Positions 1-9,418 are shown, counted from the stretch's first letter. The stretch: DNA of 64,000 nt from Pseudomonas sp. ICMP22404 (GCF_006227205.1 NZ_VCNG01000012.1:62001-126000), one strand, 5' to 3'. Program-made: numbers and translations. The notes: generated by a model from the letters alone, not told the origin.

Positions 1-1050
1 GGCCAGGGTGATTTCGAACTGCCCAAGGATCTGCGCCATCTGGAGCCCGGCTTCCACGAGGTGTTTCGCGAACAATTGTCCTATCACGCCATGGTGGAGA
101 TCGTTGACGGCCGGCATTACGTGTTGCTGCAGGACCAGAGCGACTTCGAAGAACGCGAGCGGGTGCTGTTCGCCGTGGTGCTGGTGGGCTTCGTGCTCAG
201 CCTGGCCTTGGCGGTGTTCCTCGGCTGGATCCTGGCACGCCGGGTGATGGCGCCGGTGGTGCGCCTGGCCCGGCAAGTGCGGCACCGCGACCAGCTCCTC
301 GGACTCGCCCCTCCGTTGGCGCCTGATTATGCCGCCGATGAAGTGGGTGAACTGGCGGTGGCGTTCGACGCGACACTGGGGCGTTTACGCCAGGCCTTGA
401 CCCGCGAGCGGTTGTTTACCAGTGATGTCAGCCATGAATTGCGCACGCCGTTGATGGTCTTGGCGACCTCCTGCGAACTGTTGCTGGAAAACCCGGCGCT
501 GGATCAACGTGGTCGTACCCAGGTCGAGCGCATCAGCCGCGCCAGTGAAGAGATGCGTGAGCTGGTGCAAACCTTCCTGATGCTGGCCAGGGCTCAGCGC
601 GAAGATAGCGGCATGTCGCCTCGCCTGACCCTTGGTCAGGTGGCGGAAAATCTCCTTGGCGCATGGCGTGCGGCCATCGAATCCAAAGGCCTGACGCTGA
701 TTTTCGAGCCGGGCCAGCCTGTGGATACGCCCTATAACGCCACGTTCCTGACGGCGGTCATGGGCAACCTGCTGCGCAATGCCTTGCACTACACCGACCA
801 GGGCTTCATTCGCCTCACGCTCTGTGGGACTGGATTCGTGGTGGAGGACAGCGGTGTGGGCATTCCCGAGGAGAAGCGCGAGGCGATGTTCGAACCGTTC
901 GTGCGCGGCAATGAAAAGCGCGGCGAGGGTCTTGGGTTGGGGTTGTCGCTGGTGCAGCGGATTTGCGAGAACCAGGGGTGGGTGGTGAGCCTCAGCACGA
1001 TGGAGCCTAACGGCTGCCGTTTTGAAGTGGAATTGAATCCGAAGGGGTGA
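1..1050 (+). CDS. colS: ColS-type sensor histidine kinase (3' part, 5' end outside window)
   Basis: The reading frame is open from base 1, so only the last 349 residues are visible. They show the end of a periplasmic sensor segment, a transmembrane helix (RVLFAVVLVGFVLSLALAVF), a HAMP-like linker, the phospho-acceptor H-box (SDVSHELRTPL), an N-box (GNLLRNALHY) and the ATP-lid G-boxes (EDSGVGIP, GLGLGLSLV). The ColS identity rests on the following genes: methyltransferase, InaA-type kinase and MexW/MexV pump, the order I recall downstream of colRS in Pseudomonas. A ColR-like box lies just past the stop codon. ColRS controls envelope and metal-stress genes. The regulator colR should lie just upstream of the window. 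The kinase call is certain; the ColS name is synteny-based. Confidence 0.85.
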   Translation, partial: GQGDFELPKDLRHLEPGFHEVFREQLSYHAMVEIVDGRHYVLLQDQSDFEERERVLFAVVLVGFVLSLALAVFLGWILARRVMAPVVRLARQVRHRDQLLGLAPPLAPDYAADEVGELAVAFDATLGRLRQALTRERLFTSDVSHELRTPLMVLATSCELLLENPALDQRGRTQVERISRASEEMRELVQTFLMLARAQREDSGMSPRLTLGQVAENLLGAWRAAIESKGLTLIFEPGQPVDTPYNATFLTAVMGNLLRNALHYTDQGFIRLTLCGTGFVVEDSGVGIPEEKREAMFEPFVRGNEKRGEGLGLGLSLVQRICENQGWVVSLSTMEPNGCRFEVELNPKG

Positions 1051-1090
1051 GTGCGTTCTTGTAAAATCCTGTAACCATTGAGAAGGTTGC

Positions 1091-1106
1091 ATGACTTTTT
1101 TTTCAC
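1091..1106 (+). promoter_or_regulatory. ColR-box-like sequence
   Basis: The sequence ATGAC, eight T, then CAC fits the ColR consensus as I recall it (YYNASNNYTTTTTCAC) at 15 of 16 positions. It lies 58 bp before the methyltransferase ATG and directly after the colS-like gene. This is where a ColR-controlled promoter is expected. Confidence 0.5.
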
Positions 1107-1163
1107 AAAGCGATGACACACCGATTTATAAGGTTGGACCTGTCTGAAATGGAGGTCTCCTTA

Positions 1164-1832
1164 ATGTCCAAACCCGTCAAGCTCGATTTTTCCGAAAAGT
1201 ACGACGAGCAGCATGCCCAGAAATACTTCCATAAGCATCGAAGCGGCTTGAGTCGCCGTCTCTCCAATTGGCGAGATCAACAACTGGCCAAGCGTGCATT
1301 GGCACTTGCCGGTGACCCGGGGCTGGTATTGGATCTGCCTTGCGGTGCCGGACGCTTCTGGTCCTTGCTGGCCGAAAAACCGAATCGCGTTATCATCGGC
1401 GCGGACAATTCCGAGGCGATGATCAAGACTGCAATGGAGTCTCAACCCGCTGATGTCGTAAAACGGGTACAACCCTTGCACACATCTGCGTTTGACATCG
1501 CCTTGCCTGATAACGCCGTCGACAGCATTTTTTGCATGCGTCTGCTTCATCACATTGGTGAACCTGCGCATCGACTGGCCATTCTGAAGGAGTTCGCGCG
1601 TGTCAGCCGCGACAGCGTGATTATTTCATTGTGGGTCGATGGCAATTTCAAGGCCTGGAAACGCAAGCGTCAGGAGCGTAACCGTGGGCAGAAAGACTAC
1701 CAGAATCGATTTGTGTTACCGGTCGCTACAGTAGAGGAAGAGTTTCGGCAGGCTGGGTTTCGTATCCAGGAACAACTGGACTTCATACCGCTCTATGCCA
1801 TGTGGCGAGTTTATGTATTACGCAAGAGGTAA
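1164..1832 (+). CDS. Class I SAM-dependent methyltransferase (WarA-like)
   Basis: This 222-residue protein has a glycine-rich SAM-binding motif (VLDLPCGAGRF, about residues 55-65), an acidic motif II (ADNSEAM) and a post-motif segment (SIFCMRLLHHI). ATG 1164 is chosen because GGAGGT stands 8 bases before it; the longer reading from 1113 has no such site. The gene is followed at once by an InaA-type kinase, whose start lies 4 bases after this stop. From memory, the equivalent P. aeruginosa pair (WarA/WarB) modifies lipopolysaccharide under ColR control. An LPS or other envelope substrate is therefore inferred, not shown. Confidence 0.8.
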   Translation: MSKPVKLDFSEKYDEQHAQKYFHKHRSGLSRRLSNWRDQQLAKRALALAGDPGLVLDLPCGAGRFWSLLAEKPNRVIIGADNSEAMIKTAMESQPADVVKRVQPLHTSAFDIALPDNAVDSIFCMRLLHHIGEPAHRLAILKEFARVSRDSVIISLWVDGNFKAWKRKRQERNRGQKDYQNRFVLPVATVEEEFRQAGFRIQEQLDFIPLYAMWRVYVLRKR

Positions 1833-1836
1833 CAGC

Positions 1837-2547
1837 ATGGTTGCGCAGGTAGCAAACACCCAGGAGATTTCCCGCAACAGTTTCGACCATTTCTGGAGCA
1901 TGCAAGGTGAGTGGGTAGAGGAGCCCAATGTGCGCCGTGGCGGCGAAAGTGGTGTACAGCGGATCATCGGCAAGGACGGCGAGCTGCTTTACGCCAAGCG
2001 CCAGACTGGACACATTTATCGCAGTTGGCTGCATCCGTTCGGTCGTCCGACCGTGCTGCGTGAACAGGACGCGCTCCTGGCGTTGCCTCGACTCAACGTC
2101 CGGGTACCCGAGCTGGTTTTCTGTGCGGCCCAACCGGACCCGGACCATAAATGGCGGGCGTTGCTGGTGACTCGTGCGCTTGAAGGTTTCGAGGAGATCG
2201 AGCACTGGTATGCCGGCGGCGGTCGCGAGCGTCATGGCGAAGCGGTGCATGACCAGATCCTTCGGGACCTTGCCGAAAACCTGGCCCGCATGCACAAGGG
2301 CCGATGGCAACACAGCTGCATCTACATCAAGCATGTTTTTGTGCGTGTGACCGGGGAAGGCGAAGCGGCGAAACCCGAAGTCGCCCTGTTGGATCTGGAG
2401 AAGTGTCGCCAGCGCCTGACTGCCCGACGGGCTGCATCCCATGACATGAAGCAGCTACGGCGCCATTCGTCGTTCAGCGATTCTGACTGGAAAAAACTCG
2501 TCTACTTTTATGAGACGGCGTTTGGCAGCGCTATCAAAGGCTTATAA
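1837..2547 (+). CDS. inaA: Lipopolysaccharide kinase InaA family protein
   Basis: The 236-residue protein is of the Kdo/LPS-kinase (InaA/WaaP-like) fold. Visible features are an N-terminal nucleotide-binding part with YAKRQTGHIYRSWLHPFGRP, a LLVTRALEGF hinge-like segment, a catalytic-loop-like segment (RMHKGRWQHSCIYIKHVFV) and an ALLDLEKCR segment that would carry the metal-binding aspartate. ATG 1837 follows AGAGGT. It is translationally close to the preceding methyltransferase and probably co-transcribed. The likely role is phosphorylation of LPS core sugar or a related envelope substrate; the substrate is not deducible from sequence. Confidence 0.8.
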   Translation: MVAQVANTQEISRNSFDHFWSMQGEWVEEPNVRRGGESGVQRIIGKDGELLYAKRQTGHIYRSWLHPFGRPTVLREQDALLALPRLNVRVPELVFCAAQPDPDHKWRALLVTRALEGFEEIEHWYAGGGRERHGEAVHDQILRDLAENLARMHKGRWQHSCIYIKHVFVRVTGEGEAAKPEVALLDLEKCRQRLTARRAASHDMKQLRRHSSFSDSDWKKLVYFYETAFGSAIKGL

Positions 2548-2549
2548 CG

Positions 2550-2777
2550 ATGAAACTTGAAATTGCTAGAGGTGTGTTTTTGGTTGGAGCCCTGGCAGTT
2601 GCATCGATGGCGGTGGCTGTGTGGGAACAGCCCCGTTCTCAGGTACTCAGTGCCTCCAACTCTGACGCTCACTGCCCCTTACCGCGGGTGGCCAAGGCCA
2701 GCGAGGTCATCCGGCCGGATAATGACCTGTTGCTGTTCATGTTCAGTCTTTCCCAAGGCGTGAGGCCACAGAGTTGA
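2550..2777 (+). CDS. Small membrane-anchored or exported hypothetical protein
   Basis: This 75-residue protein begins with a hydrophobic segment (residues 8-24, VFLVGALAVASMAVAVW) that could be an uncleaved anchor or a signal peptide. A short polar tail with a single cysteine follows. The ATG lies 2 bases after the kinase stop, with AAAGG 9 bases upstream, so it is the third cistron of the methyltransferase-kinase unit. A good terminator follows directly. I do not recognise a family. Its position in a ColR-type envelope operon suggests an envelope-associated role. Confidence 0.55.
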   Translation: MKLEIARGVFLVGALAVASMAVAVWEQPRSQVLSASNSDAHCPLPRVAKASEVIRPDNDLLLFMFSLSQGVRPQS

Positions 2778-2795
2778 GAGTTTCGGAGCCCAAAT

Positions 2796-2822
2796 AAAGG
2801 CTGCCTTCGGGTAGCCTTTTTT
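2796..2822 (+). terminator. Rho-independent terminator
   Basis: AAAGGCTGCC-TTCG-GGTAGCCTTT with a following T run. It ends the methyltransferase-kinase-small ORF operon. A half copy of the GTGGCGAGGGG repeat lies at 2860-2870. Confidence 0.85.
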
Positions 2823-2887
2823 ATGTCTGGTTACTTATTGGGAAGGCAATTGTGGTGATGTGGCGAGGGGATCCTCTTCAATAGGGG

Positions 2888-5800
2888 TCAGGCTTTATCC
2901 GGCTTGGCCAGCAGCGTGTAGATGCAAGGCAATACGAACAGCGTGAACAGGGTGCCAATCGACATGCCGGTGGCAATGACCATGCCGATGTCGAAGCGGC
3001 TCACCGCTCCGGCGCCGGTGGCCAGGATCAGCGGCACCATGCCAAACACCATTGCGGCAGTGGTCATCAGCACCGGCCGCAAACGAATCGACGCGGCTTG
3101 CTCCACGGCTTCCCGTGGCGTCAGGCCCTGTTCCTTGCGCAACTGGTTGGCAAACTCAACGATCAGAATCCCGTGCTTGCTGATCAGGCCGATCAGCGTC
3201 ACCAATCCCACCTGGGTGTATATGTTCATGCTCGACCAGCCGAGGAACAGCGGAATCAGTGCGCCGCAAATGGACAGCGGTACCGTCACCAGGATCACCA
3301 GGGGGTCACGAAAGCTCTCGAACTGGGCAGCCAGCACCAGGAAAATGATCGCCAGCGCCAGGGTAAAAGTGACCCACAAGGCACTGCCTTCCTGGACGAA
3401 CTGACGCGAGGCCCCGGCGTAATCGAAGGCAAACCCTACCGGTGCTTCTTCATGGGCGATCTGGCGGACGGTCTGGATGGCCTCGCCCATGCTCACGATG
3501 GGGAAGCCGGAAATTCTCACCGCATTGAGTTGCTGGAACTGATTGAGTTGCCGCGGGCGGGCCCGGTCGCTGACCTTGATCAGCGTCGATAGCGGTAGCG
3601 ATTCACCCTTGGCATTTTTCACGTAGTAATTGTTCAACCAGGCAGGATTGTCCCGGAATGGCCGTTCGACCTGGGCAATGACCTTGTAGCTGCGCCCTTC
3701 GAGGGTGAAGCGGTTGATCTCCGACTCCCCCAGCAAGGTGGCGAGGGTTCCGCCCAAGTCCTGCATCGAGACGCCCATCTGGGCTGCCTTGTCACGATCG
3801 ATGTCGACGACGACTTCGGGCTTGTCGAAGGCCAGGTCAATGTCCATGAACGCGAACTTTCCGGTTTCCACTGCGCGTTTCTTGATCCTCTCGGCCACTT
3901 CCAGAAGCGTCGCGTACTCCTTCGGGGAGTTGATCACGAAGTCAAAGGGCAGGCCTTCACCGGTGCCGGGCAGGGAAGGGAGGTTGAAACCGAAGATCTG
4001 CAGGCCCGGGATGCTTTCCAGCTTGGCCTGGACATCAGGCAGGATTTCCATCTGGGTGCGGCTGCGTTCGTTCCAGGGCTTGAGCAGGAAACCGCCGATG
4101 CCGGATTGCACGCCGTTGTAGCCGTTGATCTGGAACGAAGAGTAGTACTCCGGGAATTCCTTGAAGATTTCGAGGAAGTGGCCCGTGTAGGTGTTCAGGT
4201 AGTCGAGGTTGGTCGGCTGCGGCGCCGTAGCCATCATGAAAATGATGCCCTGGTCTTCGTCGGGAGCCAGTTCGGATTTGGTAAACATGAGCAGTACCGG
4301 AATCAGCAACAGAACGATCACGGCGAACACCAGCACCACCGGCCGGGTATTGAGCGTGCCATGAAGCATGCGCTGGTAACGGGTCTTCAAGCGTTCGAAA
4401 ACCATGTCCAGTCGATGGGCCAGCCCCGAAGGGTTCTCGTCGTGGCGCAGCAGCATGGCGCACATCATGGGCGACAGGGTCAGGGCGACGATCCCGGAGA
4501 TCACCACGGCCCCGGCCAGGGTCAGGGCGAACTCCTTGAACAGGGCGCCGGTCAGGCCTTCGAGCAGGCCGATCGGCGCATACACCGCCGCCAGCGTGAT
4601 GGTCATCGAGACCACCGGCATGGCGATTTCCCGAGCACCTTCCAACGCAGCATCGAACGGGCTTTTGCCTTCCTCGATATGCCGGTGGATGTTCTCCACG
4701 ACGACGATGGCGTCGTCCACCACCAGGCCGATGGCCAACACCATGGCGAGCAGCGTCAGCAGGTTCATCGAGTAGCCCATCAACTGCATGAAGAACATCA
4801 CGCCGATCATCGACAGCGGGATGGTCACCACCGGGATGAGTACCGAACGCAGGGCGCCGAGAAACAGGAACACCACGACGATGACGATCAGCACCGCTTC
4901 GAACAGGGTTTTCACCACCTCATCGATGGATGCCTGGATGAACAGGGTCGCATCGTAGGCAATCTCGGCCTTGAGGTTCACCGGCAACTGGGCCTCCATT
5001 TCCGGCATGATCTTGCGCACTTCCCGGATCACATCCAGCGGGTTTGCGCCGGGCGTGGCCTTGATCCCGATGTACACCGAGGGCGTACCACCGAAGGAGC
5101 TGATGGTGTCGTAGTTCTCGGCACCCATTTCCACCCGGGCCACATCCCGCAGCAAGACCCGGCTATCACCGTCGGTCTTGAGCGGTATCGCGGCAAAGGC
5201 CTCGGCGGATTTGAGTTCGGTGTTGGCATTGATGCTGGTGACCACGTATTCGCCCTTCACCTCGCCAGCCGCCGAGAGAAAGTTGTATTGGCGCACGGCG
5301 TTGGTCACGTCGGCGGCGGTCAGGCCGAATCCGGCGAGCTTGGCGGGGTCGAGCCACAGGCGCATGGCAAAGTCCTGGTTGCCAAGGATTTCCGCTTCAG
5401 CCATGCCCGGGAGTGTCGCCAGCTTGGGCTGGATCACCCGTGACAGGTAGTCGGTGATCTGCGGGTTGTTCAGTTCCTTGCTGAAAAAGCTGATGTACAT
5501 CAGGGCCGAGGCATCGGCGGCTTCCCGGCTGAGCACCGGGTCCTCGGCATCCTGGGGCAGTTGGTTCTTGACCTCGTTGGCCTTGGCCAGCAGTTCGGTG
5601 AAGAGCCGGTCGCTGTTGGAGCCGATGCGGGCGTGGACTGATATCACCGAGAAGTTCTGGCGGCTGACCGAAGTCATGTAGTCGATGCCCTCGGCGCTGG
5701 CCAGGCTCTGCTGCATCGGCTGGGTGATGTAGCCCTGGATGGTCTCGGCGTTGGCCCCCGGGTAAGCGGTGGTCACCGTGATCAGGGCGTTTTCCATCTG

Positions 5801-5914
5801 TGGGTACTGGCGCAGGGGCAGCTTGCTCCAGGCCTGGAAGCCCAACAGCACGATCAACAGGCTGACCACGGTGGCGAGCACCGGGCGGCGGATGAACGGA
5901 TCGGTAAAAGCCAT
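2888..5914 (-). CDS. mexW: RND multidrug efflux permease, MexW-like
   Basis: The 1008-residue protein is a full-length HAE1-type RND pump. It starts with the typical MAFTDPFIRRPVLATVVSLL helix and contains two large periplasmic loops, 12 predicted membrane helices and the proton-relay aspartates in TM4 (GLVVDDAIVVVENI). Its start lies 13 bases after the stop of the adaptor gene, so the two form an adaptor-permease operon without an outer-membrane channel gene. MexVW of P. aeruginosa has this arrangement and borrows OprM, and its neighbours match (colS, inaA). The RND function is certain; the MexW name comes from synteny and remembered sequence. Drug specificity is unknown. Confidence 0.9.
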   Translation of the reverse strand: MAFTDPFIRRPVLATVVSLLIVLLGFQAWSKLPLRQYPQMENALITVTTAYPGANAETIQGYITQPMQQSLASAEGIDYMTSVSRQNFSVISVHARIGSNSDRLFTELLAKANEVKNQLPQDAEDPVLSREAADASALMYISFFSKELNNPQITDYLSRVIQPKLATLPGMAEAEILGNQDFAMRLWLDPAKLAGFGLTAADVTNAVRQYNFLSAAGEVKGEYVVTSINANTELKSAEAFAAIPLKTDGDSRVLLRDVARVEMGAENYDTISSFGGTPSVYIGIKATPGANPLDVIREVRKIMPEMEAQLPVNLKAEIAYDATLFIQASIDEVVKTLFEAVLIVIVVVFLFLGALRSVLIPVVTIPLSMIGVMFFMQLMGYSMNLLTLLAMVLAIGLVVDDAIVVVENIHRHIEEGKSPFDAALEGAREIAMPVVSMTITLAAVYAPIGLLEGLTGALFKEFALTLAGAVVISGIVALTLSPMMCAMLLRHDENPSGLAHRLDMVFERLKTRYQRMLHGTLNTRPVVLVFAVIVLLLIPVLLMFTKSELAPDEDQGIIFMMATAPQPTNLDYLNTYTGHFLEIFKEFPEYYSSFQINGYNGVQSGIGGFLLKPWNERSRTQMEILPDVQAKLESIPGLQIFGFNLPSLPGTGEGLPFDFVINSPKEYATLLEVAERIKKRAVETGKFAFMDIDLAFDKPEVVVDIDRDKAAQMGVSMQDLGGTLATLLGESEINRFTLEGRSYKVIAQVERPFRDNPAWLNNYYVKNAKGESLPLSTLIKVSDRARPRQLNQFQQLNAVRISGFPIVSMGEAIQTVRQIAHEEAPVGFAFDYAGASRQFVQEGSALWVTFTLALAIIFLVLAAQFESFRDPLVILVTVPLSICGALIPLFLGWSSMNIYTQVGLVTLIGLISKHGILIVEFANQLRKEQGLTPREAVEQAASIRLRPVLMTTAAMVFGMVPLILATGAGAVSRFDIGMVIATGMSIGTLFTLFVLPCIYTLLAKPDKA

Positions 5915-5927
5915 GGGGATTCCTTGA

Positions 5928-7076
5928 TCAGTCCGCGCGGCGCGGGCTGTTCTGTTCGGTCAGGGTCTTGTCGTCGCTGATGGCGATGTGGGTACCGTTA
6001 TCCAGTCTGATCTGGCCGGCGATCACGACCTGTTCGCCGCTCTGTATGCCCTTGGTAACCAGCACCAGCCCGTCACGACGTTCGCCGGTCTCGACGAAGC
6101 GCCGTTCGACAATCAGGACCGGCTGGCCCTTGTCGTCCTTCTCGACACTGCCGTCGGCGGCTTTTTTCTGTGTGACCACGTACATGGAGTTGCCATAGAG
6201 GGTGTAGGTCACGGCACTCTCCGGCACGACAATTCCGGCCGCCACGTCCGGCAGGATCACCTGCAGGTTGGCGAACATGCCGGGCAACAGCTTGCCATCG
6301 GGGTTGGCGAGGGTGGCGCGTACCAGCACATTGCGGGTGCTGTCCTCGACCTTGGGGTTGATGGCACTGATGGCGCCGACGAACGTCTGGCCGGGGTAGG
6401 CCGAGACGCCGACGTTGACCGATTGGGCAACAGCCAGCCTTGGCACCGTTTGCTCGGGGACGTAGAAGTCGACGTAGAGGCTGCTGAGGTCTTGCAGGGT
6501 GGCGATGACCGTGCCGCTGGCAAGGTAGTCGCCGACATCCACCTGGCGAATGCCGATGGTGCCGCTGAACGGCGCGACGATGCGTTTCTTGTCCAGAGAA
6601 GCCTTGAGCTGATTGACCGTGGCCTGGTTCTTTTTCAACTGCGCCGAAAGTCGGTCGAATTCACCCTTGGAGATCGCCTGGCTGCCCACCAGTTGCCGGC
6701 CGCGGCCGAAGTCCAGTTGTGACAGGCCCAGGTCGGCCTCGGCGGTTTCCAGCAGGGCACTTTCGACCTCGCTGTCCAGTTGCAGGAGCGGCTGTCCGGC
6801 CTTGACCTTCTGTCCGGACTGGAACAGCACCTTCTGCACGGTCCCGGCAATCTCCAGGCTCAGGTCCACGCCTTGCAACGCCTTGAGACTGCCAACGGTA
6901 GGCAGCCGGCTCTGCCAGGGCTGCTCGGCGGCACTGGCCACGGCAACACCGATGGGTGGTTTCGGTACAGAAAACGACTGGATCTGCTGGTAGATGGAGA
7001 AGGCCTTGTAGCCGCCCAATAACAGCACCACCAACAGGACAACACCCAACATGATCAGCATGCGGCGTCGCAGCAT
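5928..7076 (-). CDS. mexV: RND efflux periplasmic adaptor (membrane fusion protein), MexV-like
   Basis: The 382-residue protein has an N-terminal membrane anchor (residues 7-27), a biotinyl-lipoyl hairpin motif (VDLSLEIAGTVQKVLFQSGQ and VKAGQPLLQLDS), a coiled-coil hairpin (about 105-160), then the second lipoyl half (KRIVAPFSGTIGIRQVDVGD) and beta-barrel domains. This is the HlyD/AcrA family order. It would bridge the MexW-like pump encoded 13 bp downstream to an OprM-type channel encoded elsewhere. No local repressor gene is present. Transcription probably starts in the 150-bp gap upstream. Confidence 0.9.
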   Translation of the reverse strand: MLRRRMLIMLGVVLLVVLLLGGYKAFSIYQQIQSFSVPKPPIGVAVASAAEQPWQSRLPTVGSLKALQGVDLSLEIAGTVQKVLFQSGQKVKAGQPLLQLDSEVESALLETAEADLGLSQLDFGRGRQLVGSQAISKGEFDRLSAQLKKNQATVNQLKASLDKKRIVAPFSGTIGIRQVDVGDYLASGTVIATLQDLSSLYVDFYVPEQTVPRLAVAQSVNVGVSAYPGQTFVGAISAINPKVEDSTRNVLVRATLANPDGKLLPGMFANLQVILPDVAAGIVVPESAVTYTLYGNSMYVVTQKKAADGSVEKDDKGQPVLIVERRFVETGERRDGLVLVTKGIQSGEQVVIAGQIRLDNGTHIAISDDKTLTEQNSPRRAD

Positions 7077-7227
7077 GTTCCACTTCCTTGGACAGGCGTT
7101 TAAAAAGACATTCAGGCCGGCACATTACTCTGAGTGTGCGGGTGATTCCAGATCCTGCAAGGCCTACGTCGCGTAGGAATATTCCTGAAATACAGGGGGC
7201 TGCATCGATAGCTTCGCCCCCATTCAA

Positions 7228-8325
7228 TCAGGCCAGATGCAAATGGTTGTCCCAGAGCCCCGCCGGCAGGTCCAATGGCTTTGCTACCAGTTGGGCCTGT
7301 CGGCAATCGTAATAGCGGCAACGCCCCTGACCCGAGGTCACGACGAAGCCATCCGCCACCGCACCCACCCCGGCGCAATCCGGCAGAGGGGCATCCAGGC
7401 GGACTTCACCACTGTCCAGGTCCCAGATGAAAAAGCGATTGCCACGAGGGGCCGTCAGGGCGACCAGGCGCAGGTCGCTGTGCACGGCGACACTGGCGGT
7501 GTAGTGCCCCATGGCTTGCAATTGCTGTTCGGCCACCGGAAACGCCTTGAAGGGCTGGCCCGGACGCTTGATCGCCACCAGCTCCGAGGATTCGTGGGCG
7601 TCCCCCATGAACTGCTGGCCGGAAACGATGGTGCCGTCACTGGCGATGCCCAGGTGGCGCACGCTGTTCATCTGCTGGGGGAGGGTCTCCTTGCTCAACA
7701 GCGTGCCATCGCGCTGCATGAGCACCAGGCTGGGCTCCATGGCGTCGAGGTTCATCTCGACCCGGCTCTCGGCTTCGGTGCGGATGCCGCCGTTGGCCAC
7801 TACCAGGGTTTCGCCGTCGGGCATCCACGACACCTGGTGCGGGCCGATGCCGTGGGTGGGGATTTCGCCGCTGTGCACCAGCCGATCGCCTTCGAAGCGG
7901 TACACGCCCAGCAGGCCGCGTCCGGGATCCGAGGTGTCATTCTCAGTGGCGTACAACCACTCGCCGCTGCGATGGATCACCGCATGGCCGTAGAAATGCC
8001 GGTTCGGCAAGGACGTGATGGTCTGCAGCAATGTCCCGTCGCGCAGATCGATCAGGTAGCTTTTGGTGCCCGGGCGACGGGCAACGAACAGCGCAACCGG
8101 CTGCGATGGATGATTGACGATGTCATGGCAACGCTGGTCGACCTGGGTGGCAAACACCCGTGTGCCGTCCAGTCGATAACCCACGGCGTAGTGCTTGCCG
8201 TCGCCATCGTCCCGTGCCGAAAGCAGCAGCGCAGGGGTGTCCTTTTGCTTGAACAGCGTCCAGCCACCCAGGGTAACGGCGCCGAGCAGCAAGCTGCCCA
8301 GCGCCAGAGCCTGACGTCGAAACAT
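7228..8325 (-). CDS. DUF1513 domain-containing exported protein
   Basis: The 365-residue protein has a signal with an RR pair (MFRRQALALGSLLLGAV), possibly Tat-type, and a repetitive beta-propeller-like body (DGKHYAVGYRLDG, GWEWLYATEND-like blades, PHQVSWMPDGETLVVANGG). This is the DUF1513 family, regularly found beside imelysin and di-haem genes and linked to iron. It is the last gene of a three-gene minus-strand operon, starting 2 bases after the imelysin stop. The biochemical role is unknown. Confidence 0.85.
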   Translation of the reverse strand: MFRRQALALGSLLLGAVTLGGWTLFKQKDTPALLLSARDDGDGKHYAVGYRLDGTRVFATQVDQRCHDIVNHPSQPVALFVARRPGTKSYLIDLRDGTLLQTITSLPNRHFYGHAVIHRSGEWLYATENDTSDPGRGLLGVYRFEGDRLVHSGEIPTHGIGPHQVSWMPDGETLVVANGGIRTEAESRVEMNLDAMEPSLVLMQRDGTLLSKETLPQQMNSVRHLGIASDGTIVSGQQFMGDAHESSELVAIKRPGQPFKAFPVAEQQLQAMGHYTASVAVHSDLRLVALTAPRGNRFFIWDLDSGEVRLDAPLPDCAGVGAVADGFVVTSGQGRCRYYDCRQAQLVAKPLDLPAGLWDNHLHLA

Positions 8326-8327
8326 GA

Positions 8328-9392
8328 TCAGTCACCGTCGTTGGCATTGAAGCCCAGTTGGATGCCCAGCGCCTTGGCCAGTTCGCCTTCATGCAGGCGA
8401 TGGACGACGTTGAGGCTGTCGTACAAATCATTGAGCTGCTGACGCCCGGCGTCGTCGTTGAGCATTTCGGTCAGCGAACGCTGGGTGCTGGCGAACAGCT
8501 TCAACGATGCGTCATAGGCGGCGTCGATCTTGTCGGCCAAGGGCTTCTGGTCGCTTGGCAACAGACCGCGCAGGCCTTTGTTATCAACACCGACCCAGAC
8601 CGTCCTCGCCGCGTTGAGGCTGGCTTCCAGGCCTTGCAGCGACGACTGGCTGCGCCAGGCGTCGGCCTGGAAAGGTTGCGGCACGCCTTTGGTCTGACGG
8701 CCCATCGGGGTGCCGAGTTTCTTCTTCAATGTGTCGAGGGCAGTGACCTGGACCCGCAGCAGATCGGCGATCGCTTCGTGGGAATCGGCGTAGCGCTGGT
8801 TCGGGAACTTGCTCATCTGGGCGAGCATGCCGTCGTTGGTGTTCCAGCGCGACAGGATCTCTTCGGCCAGTTGCTTCTGACGTTCACCGATGGCCATCAG
8901 CAGTGGGCAATACTTGGCTTTCTGCGCGCTGTCGGCCATGTCGATCTTGGCGTCGAACAGCAGGTATTCGTAGGCCGAGAGGCCCTGGACCACGACGCTG
9001 GATTTGGCCAGGGCGGCGGCATCGATCTGTGGCTGGCTTTCGACCAGTTGCTCGACCTGACGGCCCACCAGGTTTTTCTTGTCCGGCCAGAACTGTACCT
9101 GCCAGGCGCGGTTGCCCTCGGCCAGCGGACCGATCAGCAGCGGTTGCAGCTCGGCCCAGGCCTTTTGTGCCTTGAGGAAGTCGGCGCGGGCGGTGTCCAG
9201 GTTTTCCTTGCCTTGGCAGAACGCCAGGGCGCTGCTCGCCAGTTGCCGGTCGGCATCGACCCAACGGCTGTAGGTCGGCAGGATCACTTGCTTGGCGATG
9301 GCGGCCGACGTGACGGCTTGCGGGTCCTGCGGCGAGCAGGCGCCGAGGGCGATGGCGGCGAGGCTGGTGAACAACAGCTTGGGACGGAACAT
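8328..9392 (-). CDS. Imelysin family lipoprotein
   Basis: The 354-residue protein has a lipoprotein signal (LAAIALGAC, cysteine near residue 19) followed by the all-helical imelysin/IrpA fold. The family's GxHxxE motif is changed here: the matching place reads GLSAYEYLLFD, with serine where histidine is usual. A metal-dependent peptidase function is therefore doubtful, and an iron-related binding role seems more likely. It lies between the di-haem gene and the DUF1513 gene with short gaps, so it is co-transcribed with them. The location is the envelope; orientation in the membrane is not deducible. Confidence 0.85.
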   Translation of the reverse strand: MFRPKLLFTSLAAIALGACSPQDPQAVTSAAIAKQVILPTYSRWVDADRQLASSALAFCQGKENLDTARADFLKAQKAWAELQPLLIGPLAEGNRAWQVQFWPDKKNLVGRQVEQLVESQPQIDAAALAKSSVVVQGLSAYEYLLFDAKIDMADSAQKAKYCPLLMAIGERQKQLAEEILSRWNTNDGMLAQMSKFPNQRYADSHEAIADLLRVQVTALDTLKKKLGTPMGRQTKGVPQPFQADAWRSQSSLQGLEASLNAARTVWVGVDNKGLRGLLPSDQKPLADKIDAAYDASLKLFASTQRSLTEMLNDDAGRQQLNDLYDSLNVVHRLHEGELAKALGIQLGFNANDGD

Positions 9393-9418
9393 GTCGGACT
9401 CCCGTTTCGGAAAATTGT

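Noticed and set aside
2557..2763. 68-codon frame overlapping the 75-aa gene at 2550-2777
   Set aside because: The alternative frame has no better start signal, while the 75-aa frame has a coherent hydrophobic segment and fits the operon spacing.
4106..5443. 445-codon plus-strand frame inside the RND permease gene
   Set aside because: His/Gln/Asp-rich composition typical of the complement of hydrophobic codons; the minus-strand pump is certain.
7196..7224. GGGGGC hairpin after the DUF1513 gene as terminator
   Set aside because: The stem (GGGGGC/GCCCCC) has a long loop and no T run on the minus strand, so it is not convincing.
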